Source: Pelargonium nanum
Lineage: Eukaryota > Streptophyta > Magnoliopsida > Geraniales > Geraniaceae
NCBI GenBank assembly: GCA_036897485.1
Contig: JAYMTF010001230.1
Location: 1 to 25,211, forward strand
Length of the DNA stretch: 25,211 nucleotides
Direction of reading: 5' to 3'
Part shown: one piece after another, positions 1-11,700 of the stretch
How the letters are laid out: each line of letters opens with the position of its first letter
Position numbering within the stretch: the first letter of the stretch is position 1
The notes under the pieces: model-generated
What the model was told of the DNA's origin: nothing
The model's input: the letters and a program-made list of their open reading frames with translations, nothing else
Databases searched by the model: none
Position numbers and translations under genes: made by a program

Positions 1-410
1 TGTAAACCGATTTAGTCGGTCAAGCAATTAAAAAATGCGATAACCTATTTATTCTAGAGAAATACAATCTAATTTATTTTTCATAATAATGATTAGTTAA
101 CATTAATAAATTATTTAGTGCGAAAATCCGAGCGAAGTTGAGTACCAAAACTAGTATAAGAAAGAAATGTATATAACACACTATATTGTTTTAAGAGAAA
201 AATGTAGACACTTATTTTAAAATTGATATAGTATAAGTTGTAAGGAAATTCAACATAATTCTAAATAAGAGATAGATTTTGTCTCAAACTTTATTAAAAA
301 AAATTATTATAGCAAAACTAAATCAAAAGCCACAATCATTGAACATAATTACGTTGACTAACATACAATAAATCCTATTAGCTATATGACTAGTAAGAGT
401 TCCCTAAGTG

Positions 411-416
411 CACGTG
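411..416. promoter_or_regulatory. G-box (CACGTG)
   Basis: Perfect CACGTG palindrome followed by TGG, which also fits an ABRE-like core. G-boxes bind bZIP and bHLH factors in plants. It lies about 690 bp upstream of the isomerase ATG, so its use by this gene is only possible. A single 6-bp motif can arise by chance. Confidence 0.3.
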
Positions 417-454
417 TGGGGCATGTTAGACATGTCACTATGTGAATATACAAT

Positions 455-466
455 CATGCATGCATG
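455..466. promoter_or_regulatory. Overlapping RY-type CATGCATG motif
   Basis: CATGCATGCATG is two overlapping copies of the RY element CATGCATG, the target class of plant B3-domain regulators such as ABI3/FUS3. It could equally be a chance alternating purine-pyrimidine run in AT-rich DNA. It lies about 640 bp upstream of the isomerase start codon. Confidence 0.25.
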
Positions 467-1023
467 TTTTTAATTTTAGCGCAGATACGACGTAATTATT
501 AAACATATGACTTTAAATACACTTATTTTGTAGTCTATCTCTCAAGCATCGATCAAGACGACGTTTGTTTACTAATCTTTCACGCGTTAGTTCTGTTTGT
601 TTTTTTGAAATAAAAAAGTAATAATATATTAATGCAAATCGAACGATAACAAAGACAACATAAAACTGAGGGCATGAAAATCAACCCACCCAAACAAGTA
701 TGATAAAAAAAATCTAAAACGTAACTAATTCGTCAAAAAAAAACTGACACTACTGAATTGAGTCAGAGTAACTAAACTATCTAGAATTATCAAACAAACC
801 ACTTTAGTTCTGATTGTTTGATCAAAATAAACTGATCCGTAATGTCATATCTAAATAAAAGTACAAACAAAACAAAAACTCAACCGAAGCAAATTAACAT
901 CTCATGTTGCTCAGCATTTCACCGAGAAATCAACCGTTACACCTAAATCTGCAACTGTCACACACAACAAAAACACACAAAGAGCCCTAATACCATCTCC
1001 ACATTCACAAATCGAACCCCCCA

Positions 1024-1050
1024 AATCCCAATCCCAATCCCAATCTCTCT
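1024..1050 (+). repeat. Short ATCCCA tandem run in the isomerase 5' leader
   Basis: Four near-perfect copies of the hexamer ATCCCA, ending in a CT-rich stretch, about 55-80 bp before the start codon. It probably lies in the 5' UTR or around the transcription start; C- and CT-rich leaders are common in plant housekeeping genes. It may vary in length between alleles. Confidence 0.5.
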
Positions 1051-1103
1051 ATTCAGCTCCCGAAGATCATTACCTTCGATCTTCGCGTATTTAGTCTCAC
1101 TCA

Positions 1104-4100
1104 ATGAGCAAAAGCGAGAAGCAGAGGCTGAGACCTGTGAAATTGAGGTGCGCGATCAAGAACTACCCATGGGGCGTTATTGGGGACAAATCGCAAGTTT
1201 CGAGGCTCTTTGCTCTCAATTCTGGGTCGCAAATCGACTCGGAAGCGCCTTACGCTGAGTTCTGGATCGGAACCCATGTCTCTGGTCCCGCTTTTGTGGA
1301 TCACCAAAGTGGGTCTGGTTCTGGGTCTGTGTCGCTCAAGTCATGGATCGCTGAAGATCCCAGTGTGTTGCTCGGAGACAAGGTCTGCGAGAAATGGGGT
1401 GGTGATCTTCCTTTTTTGCTAAAGGTGAGTTTTTTTAATAAATTTTTTAAATGTTTCTGAGATTTGGTTTCTGTGTTTCAATTGCATTTTGATTTACCCT
1501 GGTGGGTTTTGGGGGCAAATGTAGGAGAAGATCGGAATATTTAGGATTTGAGTATTGTTCATTTATTTAATGTGTGGAATATTGGAAAATCAGAGGTTGA
1601 GAATCTTCACTGCCATTCATAGGACCTGAGTTTTCTCAGAATTTGGGCAGAGATTGTCAATTTCTGTTTCTGTTGTGCAGTTCAGACTAATTATATTTTT
1701 TATGTGCTTGGATCAACTTGTGTGAAGTTGATCTAGCTTATCGTCTGCCGTAAAACTTGGTAGGGAGAGCTTTGCGTTTCTTTTGGTTCTACCCAGTTCG
1801 AATTTGGATTAGTCGGGGTGACCGAATAACATATGGTTAATACCCTCAAAAAAAGTTTTGAAATTGTGTTTGCTGGGTTTAGCTTCTTATTTACATTGGT
1901 TTTCTAGTTCTGAATTTTTATTTTGTTGTTTTTAGGTGCTTTCGATTGAGAAGGCATTGTCAATACAAGTTCATCCAGATCAGAAAGGGGCGAGGGCTCT
2001 TCACAAGTTGCAGCCTAGTGTTTATAAGGATGCTAATCACAAGCCTGAAATGGCAGTGGCACATACGGAGTTTGAGGCGCTCTGCGGGTTCATTAGTATC
2101 AAGGTATCATCTCCACTTTAATTGAGGTTATTTAGGTAGCGTTTGGATTATATTTTTTGGAATGAGAATGAGAATGAGAATCATGAATGGTGATGAGAAT
2201 GGGAGTGATAAGAAAATCATAAATGAAACATGACAATGAAAATCAAATTCCCAATACCGAACAAAATTCTAATTCAAACGCAACCTTATAGTCCTTAATC
2301 TTTATATGGTTCATGTTTTGTGGATGTGACCTCTTGGTTCTCATTAGCATACTATGATATAGGTTGTAGACCATATGACTTCCTGTAAGCCGAATTGATG
2401 ACCTTGCAAACTCATTGAAGTTTCTCGTATCCAAAACACTACCTGAAGTTGTCACTAGAGCTGGTTGGGAAAATATCTCTTAGTTAATTTAGTTAGGGTT
2501 GTTCCATTGTGACCTTGAAGTCACACACATCTCTAAATGACCGTCCCCAGACCTCAAAATGGTGGGAGCCTTGTGTGATCAGAATGTGGTCGTATATGAT
2601 GGTTCGCTACGTAACATTCAACTCGTGTCGTTTTGTTTATTTGTTATGTAGATTGATATTGATTTGTGTTTGCAACATTTCTTGTTTTATTGGTTTAGTG
2701 TTATGAATTCTAGATTCTCTTTTGGAGGTTGGAGCTTTCATGCACTAGTTGGTGTAGAGGTATCAAATAATTTGTGTTATGTAAAACTTAGACGGGAATA
2801 AGAAGCATCAACCATATCTTGGTGTTATTGCCCTCATGTCATGTCCTGTGATATAAATGATGTGGTTACCGCTATTTCAAAACTTTGATGCTTTTAAAGC
2901 TTAATGTGATTTGGTTGTACCATTTTTATTTTTATTTTTCAGGAGCTTAAGGGTGTCCTTTGTAGTTTTCCCGAAATTGTGGATTTAATTGGGAACAATG
3001 ACGTGAAGAAAATTCTAAATCTCAGTGATCGGGACGGGAGCGAGAATGTAAAAGCTGCAGTAGAATCCGTTTTCACTCGTATTATGTCTCTAAATAAAGA
3101 AACAATTTGTGAGACGATATCCAAATTGAAGAGGCGATTGAATTTGGAAAAAAAGGTATCTCAAACCATATCTCAGGTTCATCTGAATAATATGTTTTCT
3201 TCTTCTTCTTCCCAGCTTGCTGTTTATATCACGGTAAAGTGTTGATTAGGTTTTCTTCTTTTAGCGTAATATTTTGTTTTATTTTAATGATCAGAAGAGG
3301 CAGCTAACAGATAAGGAACGGTTGATACTGAGACTAGAAAGCCAATATCCTTCCGATGTTGGTGTCATAGCATCAATTCTGTTGAACCATGTGAAGCTAG
3401 ACCGTGGTGAAGCGCTGTATCTCGGTCCAAATGAACCACATGCATATATTTGTGGTGAATGCATCGAGTGCATGGCAACCTCTGACAATGTAGTTCGAGC
3501 CGGTCTCACCACCAAACTCCGGGACATCCCAACACTCATTTCGATGCTCTCGTACAAACAGGTATTTTTGTTGAGAAAAATCGTACATTCACTCTAGATC
3601 CTTTAGTTTGGCTGTTGTTATTTGCAAAAGAAAGCTGATAAACCTCGTTTTTATACATAGGATTTGGTGTTGACTCTTGTCTTTGATTCTATAACTAGTC
3701 TTCATTTACGTAGATACGTCATACAATTGCCACTGCATTATTGTGCGAAAGGAAACTTACTCTTAACGTTGCTTCCACATGAACACCTCACCTCTTGTTA
3801 CTTAACTAATACATATTTTGCACCATACACTAAGTTGCATGATTGATTATCTCTTTCTTGTATGGGTTAGTTACAGATAATACCTATCCTTCACTCAATT
3901 TGAAGATAGTTCCCCATACTTGTTTTTTTCACGACAGCTAAAACTATTTTTACTTCTTCCAATTTTTCATTATGGGAATGTGAAACTGACGGTGATAATG
4001 GTAAAATGAGTATTTTGAAGGAAACAAAGAGAGAGATCATGTGGCATACACATGATGGGAGAGAAAAAATGCAGTTGAATCCAACTGGTAGTCGCAAAAA

Positions 4101-4661
4101 AGTTATATGGAGCTATATGCAAATAGTGTTAAGTATAAGGTAGTTATATGCAATTCGCCTTTCTTATCTGCTACACTATTCATGTAGCCGACCCAATCTT
4201 TGGAAAATGAATCGGTTGTTGTTGTTGCTGGCATCAAATGTTGAGTGTTTTATAGAATCATGTTATGATTTCTTCTGGTTGTGATACAAACACATACTAT
4301 CTACTCTCTATCTAATACTACACTTCATTTTCAGGGCTTTCCTGAAATCATGCGAGGAGTTTCGGTGAATCCATACACGAAAAGGTACCTCCCGCCCTTC
4401 GACGAATTTGAACTCGACCAGTGCGTTCTTCCACGAGCTGCGTCAGTCGTGTTTCCTTCGGTCCAAGGGCCGTCAGTCTTTCTGGTCATGGCCGGGAGAG
4501 GAACAATTAGGGCTGGGTTTTCTGAGAAGGACAAGGACACCATTAAAGAAGGTGAAGCTCTGTTTGTGCCTGCATATACAGAAATTAGTGTAGTAGCTGA
4601 ATCAACTGAGTTGGTGTTGTACAGAGCTGGAGTCAATAGCAGGTTCTTTCAGGATTTGTGA
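1104..4661 (+). CDS. PMI: Mannose-6-phosphate isomerase (phosphomannose isomerase, type I), 5 exons
   Basis: Type I PMI interconverts mannose-6-phosphate and fructose-6-phosphate in the cytosol and feeds GDP-mannose synthesis for glycans and, in plants, ascorbate. CDS join: 1104-1424, 1936-2103, 2943-3155, 3295-3561, 4335-4661, giving 431 aa; plant PMIs are about 430-440 aa. All introns are GT-AG and fall between codons. The ATG follows an in-frame TAG at 1092-1094. Exon 1 carries the N-terminal NYPWG...YAEFWIGTH block. The zinc ligands are present: Q118 and H120 in QVHPDQ, E145 in HKPE, H283 in NEPHAY. The catalytic arginine is probably R302 in VVRAGLT. The C-terminus [12 protein letters not shown] is typical of plant PMIs. 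Exon 4 could start 3 bp later (at 3298), removing one lysine. No frameshift or missing key residue was seen, so the enzyme should be active. PMI1 versus PMI2 assignment is not attempted. Confidence 0.95.
2134..2286. mobile_element. MITE-like inverted repeat in isomerase intron 2
   Basis: The ends form an imperfect terminal inverted repeat: AGGTAGCGTTTGGATTA on the left, and on the right the complement of AGGTTGCGTTTGAATTA. The interior is short and non-coding and includes repeated GAGAAT hexamers. Size (153 bp) and structure suit a non-autonomous DNA transposon. I could not define a clean target site duplication, so the superfamily is open and the ends may be off by a few bases. It sits within intron 2 (2104-2942) away from the splice sites. 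Confidence 0.5.
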
Positions 4662-5610
4662 TTCTTTTTATGTTGTTGCTGTTGTTTTATTTATTTATTT
4701 ATATTTATTCTGAAGTAGTTATGATAGTGTAGTATATTTGATGTAATTCTTATTTAATTGAAAAATACAAACAATATAAACAATATTGATGTACAAAAAT
4801 TATTGTATTTGTAATATTTTATTGCCAGAATTTACCAGAAACACATTGAATGGGATCATTCTTAAACAATAATTGCATAATTGTCTGTCATGTCTCTAAA
4901 TTATAGAATTATGATTCAAATTCGTTTCATCGTTAAATTGAGTCAATTTAAGTGCCAACAAAAATGTGTAGATCAAGTTTTGAGTACTCATGAATTAATT
5001 CCACTCGGACTTAATTTTTTCGTCTGCTTGTAACTCTATAAGAGTTGACAATTTAGATCCTAACTCGCAAACATATATGACAATTTAAGCTGCGAGCCTA
5101 AAGCATGTTGAGCTGAAAAAACTCGTGCATTTGTATAACCAAATATGATTGACAAAAAGTTATCAAATAAAAATACGTGTATTTTTTTTGTCTGACTCGT
5201 TTAGGTTCACAATCCATATTACCATATATACGCACAAACACTCATCACTCTTTGAGACGGAACAAGACATGTAAACATAACATTTTACACGTAAAACTCG
5301 AAACTTGCAACTCTTTCAGATCCAGTTGAGTGAGATCTTCACAACTAAAAAAAAGACCTAAAATCCTAATAGGAGAATCGAGACTCTACAAGTCCAATTT
5401 CTTGCTCCTCACTCATTGACCATCAATAAAAATATATCTTTCCTCCAAATTCAAAGACTTTCTATGATAACAATTTTAAATAAAAGGCAAAATGGTAATT
5501 TTGAAGTTTCGTTCCAGTTTCCAAATAAATCAGACCCAAAAAATTTCCAAATAAAATCCTCAATTAACCGTTAACGCGTTGCCGGAAAGAATCTCCAAAT
5601 TCCCAAAACG
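4662..5610. other. Isomerase 3' UTR and intergenic spacer
   Basis: The stretch after the isomerase stop is T- and A-rich (about 4662-4830) and probably holds the 3' UTR and polyadenylation signals, but no single AATAAA decides the end. The rest up to the GlnRS promoter is AT-rich spacer without reading frames of note. Both flanking genes point the same way. Confidence 0.5.
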
Positions 5611-5616
5611 CCCTCC

Positions 5617-5671
5617 AAGATTCCAGAATCTTACCAGTAACAGCTTCGCTATAAAGCTCCGATTAGGGTTT
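5617..5671 (+). promoter_or_regulatory. GlnRS core promoter: HSE-like palindrome, TATA box, telo box
   Basis: Three motifs lie in 55 bp. AAGATTCCAGAATCTT (5617-5632) is a 7-bp inverted repeat with the TTCnnGAA core of a heat shock element. TATAAAG (5650-5656) is a good TATA box about 95 bp before the ATG. TTAGGGTTT (5663-5671) is the reverse of the telo box AAACCCTAA, a motif frequent near the transcription start of plant translation-apparatus genes, which suits a tRNA synthetase. Transcription probably starts near 5680, leaving a 5' UTR of about 65 nt. Confidence 0.6.
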
Positions 5672-5746
5672 TTTCAACATTTCTGTTACTCAGTGTCGCT
5701 TGGAATCGGATTGTTCGTTGAGGATAGCTTGTGAAGAGCAATAACA

Positions 5747-8700
5747 ATGGTTGGAGTGAAGGACGAGAGCTCGCTGGAGCTGTTCCTCAAGATCGGCCTC
5801 GACGAGCGCACTGCTCGCAACACCGTCGCCAACAACAAGGTCACCGCCAATCTCACCGCCGTTATTCACGAGGTGATAATCTACCTCTCAGTCTCTTCGA
5901 GCCTCAATTTGATTTGCATGCTCAATTTTCTCATCAGTGGATTTTAACTTGTTTGGGCGATGATTGAACATTTGAAGTGTTTGCTGATTTCTTGATTCAT
6001 CCAAACGTTCTTAATTCTCTGTATACGTTTCTCTCTATCTCTTCAAGCTTCAATTCGATTTTTGCATGCTGAATCGGACGATTTTTTGTTTTTGCTGTCA
6101 TTTTTACTGAATTTTCTCCTCGCTGGAGTGTTTTCAACTTGCTTGTGAGCGATTATGCATTTGAAGCTGTTGCTGATTTGTTGATATCTCCAAATGTCTC
6201 TAATTCTCTCTACGCGACTCTCTCTATCACTTCAAGCTTCAATTCGATTTTTGCATGCTCAATCGGACGATTTTTTGTCTTTTCGGTGGAGTGTTTTCAA
6301 CTTGCTTGTGAGCGATTATGCATTTGAAGTTGTTTGTTTCAATCATGATTTAGTGTTTTCAACTTGTTTGAGCTATTAAGCATTTGAAGTCGTTGATTAT
6401 TCCAAATGTTCTTAATTCTCTGTATATGATTTTCTCTATCTCTTAAAGTCTCAATTGGACGATTCTGTTATACTGAATTTTCTCATGGATGAAGTGTTTT
6501 CAACTTGTTTGAGCGATTAAGCATTTGAAGCTGCTGCTAATTTGTTGACTATTCCAAATGTTCTTAATTATCTGTATTCGATTCTCTCTCTCTCTCTCTC
6601 TCTTTTAGACTCAATTTGATTCTTGTACATTCGATCAGATGTTTTTTTTTCTTCTTCTGAATTTTCTCATCAATGGAGTGTTTTTGACTTGTTTGGACGA
6701 GTATATATTTGAACCTGTTGCTGATTTGTTGATTCCTCCAAATGTTGCTTATTCTCTGTATGATTCAGATTTTCGATTTTTGTTTACAGGCTGATGTTAC
6801 TGACGGATGTAATCGAATTATTGGCAATCTTCTGTACACGGTATGATGGTTTTATTTATAGTAATTTTAGTTTTATTTGCTTATCTTATGCAATTTTACT
6901 CTATTTCTGTAATAGAGCATGAAAATGGGGAAGTTCTGTCATGCATTTTAAGCTTGTGTGTGCTCTGGCTCCGAATCCGATAAATGAATTCAGTTATTAG
7001 AGTTAGTTTGCGATATGCAGAGTAATTGAGGGAACGCATTTAATTACGAATTTTCTGGTTGTAAATTACGGCTTTGATGCAACCTGAATTGTGGATATCA
7101 ATTTGTATGTTTCTCTGGTTGAGAAATTTCTTTCATGCATTTTAAGTGCACCCTCTTGCTCCAAATCTGATAAACAAATTCAGTTATTAGAGTTCTTTAG
7201 TGATATGCAGAGTGATTAAGGGATCAAATTTAATTATGCAGTTTTCTGATTGTAAATTACGGCTTTGATGTAATCCTGATGATGTAGGAGAAGTGTGAAA
7301 ATATAGAAATAGATAGAAAATAATGAGAAGAAAGGATTAGATATTGGATGAAATAGGAGAAATGCTGACGAATAGGGAAAGAAGAATAAAAGGAACAGAA
7401 GAGAAGGAGAAGAAAGGAAGAAGGAAATCACTATTAAGTCTGAAATTTCAATTTCATCAAATGTGCCTCAAAACTAAAAAAAACATACTAGTAATATAGA
7501 ATACAACAAAATCATATCCTAAAACATTTAAATAACTACTTCAAACCAATAAAGAAAATAAATACTCCCTCCGTCCCAAAATAAGTGTCTTGCTTTCTAT
7601 CATGAGAAGAATTTAGGAGAAGTTAGTTAGAGTTGTATATTTCCTCTTCTATCTCATCTATACCCGTGCACATGTGTTGTAACGAACTTAAGAGATGATA
7701 ACTAACTTAGTATAGAGATACTATTGGTAATTCATGCATAACTAACCTCTTAAAAATGAAATAAAACACTTATTTTGGGACAAAAATGCAAGTGAAACAT
7801 GACACTTATTTTGTGATGGAGGGAGTACTACGTAATCCTATCCTAAAACAGTTAAAGAACTACTTTAAATCAGTAAAGAAACTAAACACTACATAATATT
7901 GACTGTCCCTCAGCATCTGTTTTGTGGATAACAATTTGCCTATTTCACTGGTTTAGAAATTTTTGTTTTTCGCAGTTAATTAATTTTTGGAGGATACGGA
8001 GTGGTTTCATTCCATCAGAAAACCATTACTTTTGGTTTGCATTTTTCATGTCTTTTATGTGATAGGTTGCTACGAAGTTCCCGGCAAATGCCCTTGTGCA
8101 TCGTCCAACATTGCTGAAATACATAGTATCAACCAAGGTTTGTAATAATGTATTCTTGTATCTAACTTTTTGTCAGCCATTTCTATTTATGTTATAATCT
8201 CTTAGAGAAGTTAGTTTTTCTATTTTGTTTATAAATAGTCATAACTATATTTAAATACTTTTGCCTCAAATCAAAATTAGAGTATTTCGATTCAAGAAAG
8301 TTTTGAGTGTACTGTTGGACTCACTCAGTTACACTTGTGCAGATTAAAACTCCAGCTCAGCTGGAAGCTGCATTTTCATTTTTCACTACTATTGGTTCAG
8401 AGAGTTTTAAGATTAATGAATTTGAGGAAGCATGCGGTGTGGGTACGTTGGATAATCCTTTTCTTTTTTCTTTTCATGTATGTAGTGAGCCTATAGAGGC
8501 TAATTTGACTTTCGTTTGCATTTCTTATATTATATTTATTTGGTTGTACTTGCAAACAGGAGTTGAAGTTTCTCTTGAAGATGTTGAGAAGGTTGTTAAT
8601 GAGATTTTCGAGGAGAACAAGAACTCTATATTGGAGCAACGATATAGAACAAATGGTTAGTGTTTAGCTAGCATTTAATCTAATCAGCACCAATAACTAT

Positions 8701-11700
8701 CGTTTCTTTATCTTTTCATTGAAGTACAGACGTTGTACACTGCTTTGGAACTTGTGTTATTGAATGAATGTTGTATTTTTGTGTAATGGAGTCACTCACA
8801 TGTTTGTATGTCCATGTCCCCATTGTTTCATTCAGTTTGCACTTGATAATCTTTCTTTTTTTTCTTTTTTGGTCTCCAGTGGGTGATTTATTTGCACATG
8901 TTCGCAAGAAGCTTCCATGGGCGGATCCAAAAATTGTTAAGGTGTTGCTCTTATTAATTTCATTAGTAATAGATAGGCTTGTTCTTGTTATACTTTTAAG
9001 TTAATCAAATATTTTTTTATATACTGAAATTTCTGTTTTTGGTGGCATCTCTAACAGCAACTGGTAGATGGAAAGTTGTATGAACTACTTGGTGAAAGAA
9101 CTGCAGCAGATAATGAAAAACCTGTGAAAAAGAAGAAGGAGAAGCCTGTTAAAGTTGAGGTGAGACGACTTGTGACTTATTTCATCTGATTTTTTTTGTA
9201 AGCCGAGCTAATTCATCTTCTTTTTCTACTTGTTGTACTTATGTAGGCTAAAGCTGTTACTGTCGAAGCTCCAGCTCAGCCAACTGAAGAAGAGCTTAAT
9301 CCGTTTTTGATATTCCCCAAGCCTGAGGAAAATATCAAGGTAAATAAATACTCGACTCCCATAATTAGTGGACACTTTGAAAATTTTAGCTGTCCCTTGT
9401 ATTTTTCCAGTTCAGAAACCGATGACTTGTACAAAATAAACTCTTTTCTGAACCTTTGTTATCGTAGAGTAGTACAAGGCCAGGACAGCTACAAATGACA
9501 TATTTGTGAATTTATCTTTTAAGAATTAATGTTAAAAAAAGAAGATGCTAGTCTAATAAGTGGGTTTCAATGCTATTACTTCCAACTAATAAAGTTGCGC
9601 TTATTCAGAAAGAAATTGTTAGAAGACAGTTGAACCAAATAGCTTTTGGATTTTATATTTATCTTGGTTTTCATTGAACAAATTTAAATACTTTGTCATC
9701 AAATGCATCAAGTTTTTCTTCCTTTACCCACAAATTGTACATAAAACTATGTTGTCAATACTTAAAAACAGCACCTTGACTTGTTGGCGTGACTTTGAGT
9801 TTCTCACAGAAAAAAGTTCTGAGTAATTCTGAGCTGGTTAATTGCTTAAACATTTAATTAAGATGATTAAACAGGTTCACACAGAAGTATTTTTCAGCGG
9901 GGGTTCTGTGCTTAGATGTTGCAATACCAGGGAAATGCTTGAGAAGCACTTAAAAGCTACAGGGGGTAGAGTTTTTACTCGGTTTCCACCTGAGCCAAAT
10001 GGATACCTGCATATTGGTCATGCCAAGGTGATCTATATATTTCAGGGTTGAAGTGTAAAATTCACTGTATATCTCTACTGTGGTTAACCCTTTTCCTGTT
10101 ACCACACAGGCAATGTTTGTTAGCTTTGGTTTAGCAAAAGAGAGGGATGGTTGCTGCTATTTGAGGTAATATATGTTCTTTTCAACCTTTCGATATGTTT
10201 CTGGTGTCATAATTTCGTCAAATATCATAGAATTAGCAGTCTCTGTCTTGAGTATTTTCTGTACAGTTCAATTATGTCTTTTTTCTTGGTGATATTTCCT
10301 ACTCATACATGTTTGATCATTAGTACAAGTGTTCTTTGTAGCTGTTAGATGTTTAATAATCGGTCTGAATTTCCTAATAAGCAGCTGCAGTTGTTTAGCT
10401 GTCTGTTTTGAGTTGCTTACAATTTCCTGGCTTAAGTTTTATTAAGAAGGTTAAAGAAATTAAGAATTACCATTTTATTTTAGTGTCAAATTTCTTTTTG
10501 TGGTACTTGTAGGTTTGATGATACGAACCCAGAGGCTGAGAAGAAAGAATATATTGATCATATTCAAGAAATTGTTCAGTGGATGGGCTGGAAACCTTTC
10601 AAGGTAAAATTTTGTCAGGTTTGGTGTGGCTGTGCAGCCATCTTGTTTGGAATATCTGTTTAAGCTTATTTATTTATAAATTTCTTTTGCAGATCACTTA
10701 CACCAGTGATTATTTCCAAGATCTGTACGATTTGGCAGTGGAGTTGATACGAAGGGGCCATGCGTATGTTGATCACCAGGTTGTTGTTTAATAATTATGA
10801 CATGTTCAAAGCTGTTTGAATGTTCTGGACATACTTCTATGGACTTTAGTTTTGATTTTAGTACATTACTTGGTGGTTTTGAACCAATCCACAAGCTTGA
10901 AAAAGCTTCTAAAGTATTTGTTGGTTATAGACACCCGAGGAGATAAAGGAGTACAGAGAAAAGAAGATGAACAGCCCATGGAGAGATAGACCAATTTCAG
11001 AATCATTGAAACTTTTTGAGGATATGAAGCAAGGACGGATTGAAGAAGGCAAAGCAACTCTTAGAATGAAGCAAGATATGCAGAGTGACAATTTTAATAT
11101 GTATGATCTTATTGCTTATCGAATCAAGGCAAGTTTCATCTTCAAACCATAAATGTTTTGGTTTTCTTATATTTATGTGGTGCTAATATGATTTGTATTC
11201 TCTCCAGTTTACTCCTCATCCACATGCAGGTGATAAGTGGTGTATCTATCCGAGTTATGATTATTCTCACTGTATTGTGGATTCTCTTGAGAACATCACA
11301 CACTCAGTATGTTATTTTTTTTTTCCCTTCCATTAGTACTTTCCAATTGCATATTTCTAGAGTCTAGACTGATCAAGAGGTGTTAATTTAACAGAAGATT
11401 TAGTTATGATTTATGAACCTTATTTTCTCAACACATACGCATTAGGCCAAGTATCTCAGGAAACTTTTTCTATGCAGCTCTGTACTCTGGAATTTGAGAC
11501 ACGCCGTGCCTCATACTATTGGTTGTTGCATGTACTGAGCCTTTACCAGCCTCATGTATGGGAATACTCACGACTCAATGTCACCAATACTGTGATGTCT
11601 AAGCGCAAGGTGGGCCATCTTTTTGGACGAGAGAATGAAAAACTATTACAGTTTTCTATGATTCATCCCAAATGCCTGAACTGTGTTGTGGTTGCAGTTA

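Larger units (their letters stand above)
1..1000. other. AT-rich upstream region without a visible gene
   Basis: No reading frame with plant-like coding character appears on either strand. The DNA is AT-rich with many short A and T runs. It should contain the promoter of the phosphomannose isomerase gene, but I see no clear TATA box at the expected distance from its ATG. The only motifs that stand out are a CACGTG palindrome at 411-416 and a CATG/TGCA run at 455-466, both listed separately. Confidence 0.6.

Noticed and set aside
3291..3557. 88-codon open frame on the minus strand inside isomerase exon 4
   Set aside because: It mirrors a highly conserved coding exon on the + strand; the minus-strand product has no family features.
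3562..4334. Possible transposon in isomerase intron 4 (repeated TATATGCAA and TTAAGTATAAGGTAG-like words)
   Set aside because: I could not pair the ends into convincing inverted or direct repeats, and no target duplication was found.
4331..4636. 101-codon minus-strand frame over isomerase exon 5
   Set aside because: It is a shadow of the conserved C-terminal exon; coding on the + strand is clear.
7268..7275. TGATGAT as a box C of an intronic snoRNA
   Set aside because: No matching box D with flanking stem at a suitable distance was found, and the motif lies in a duplicated segment.
7234..7431. Minus-strand frame encoding a Phe/Ser/Leu-rich peptide
   Set aside because: It is only the complement of a polypurine tract and is low-complexity.
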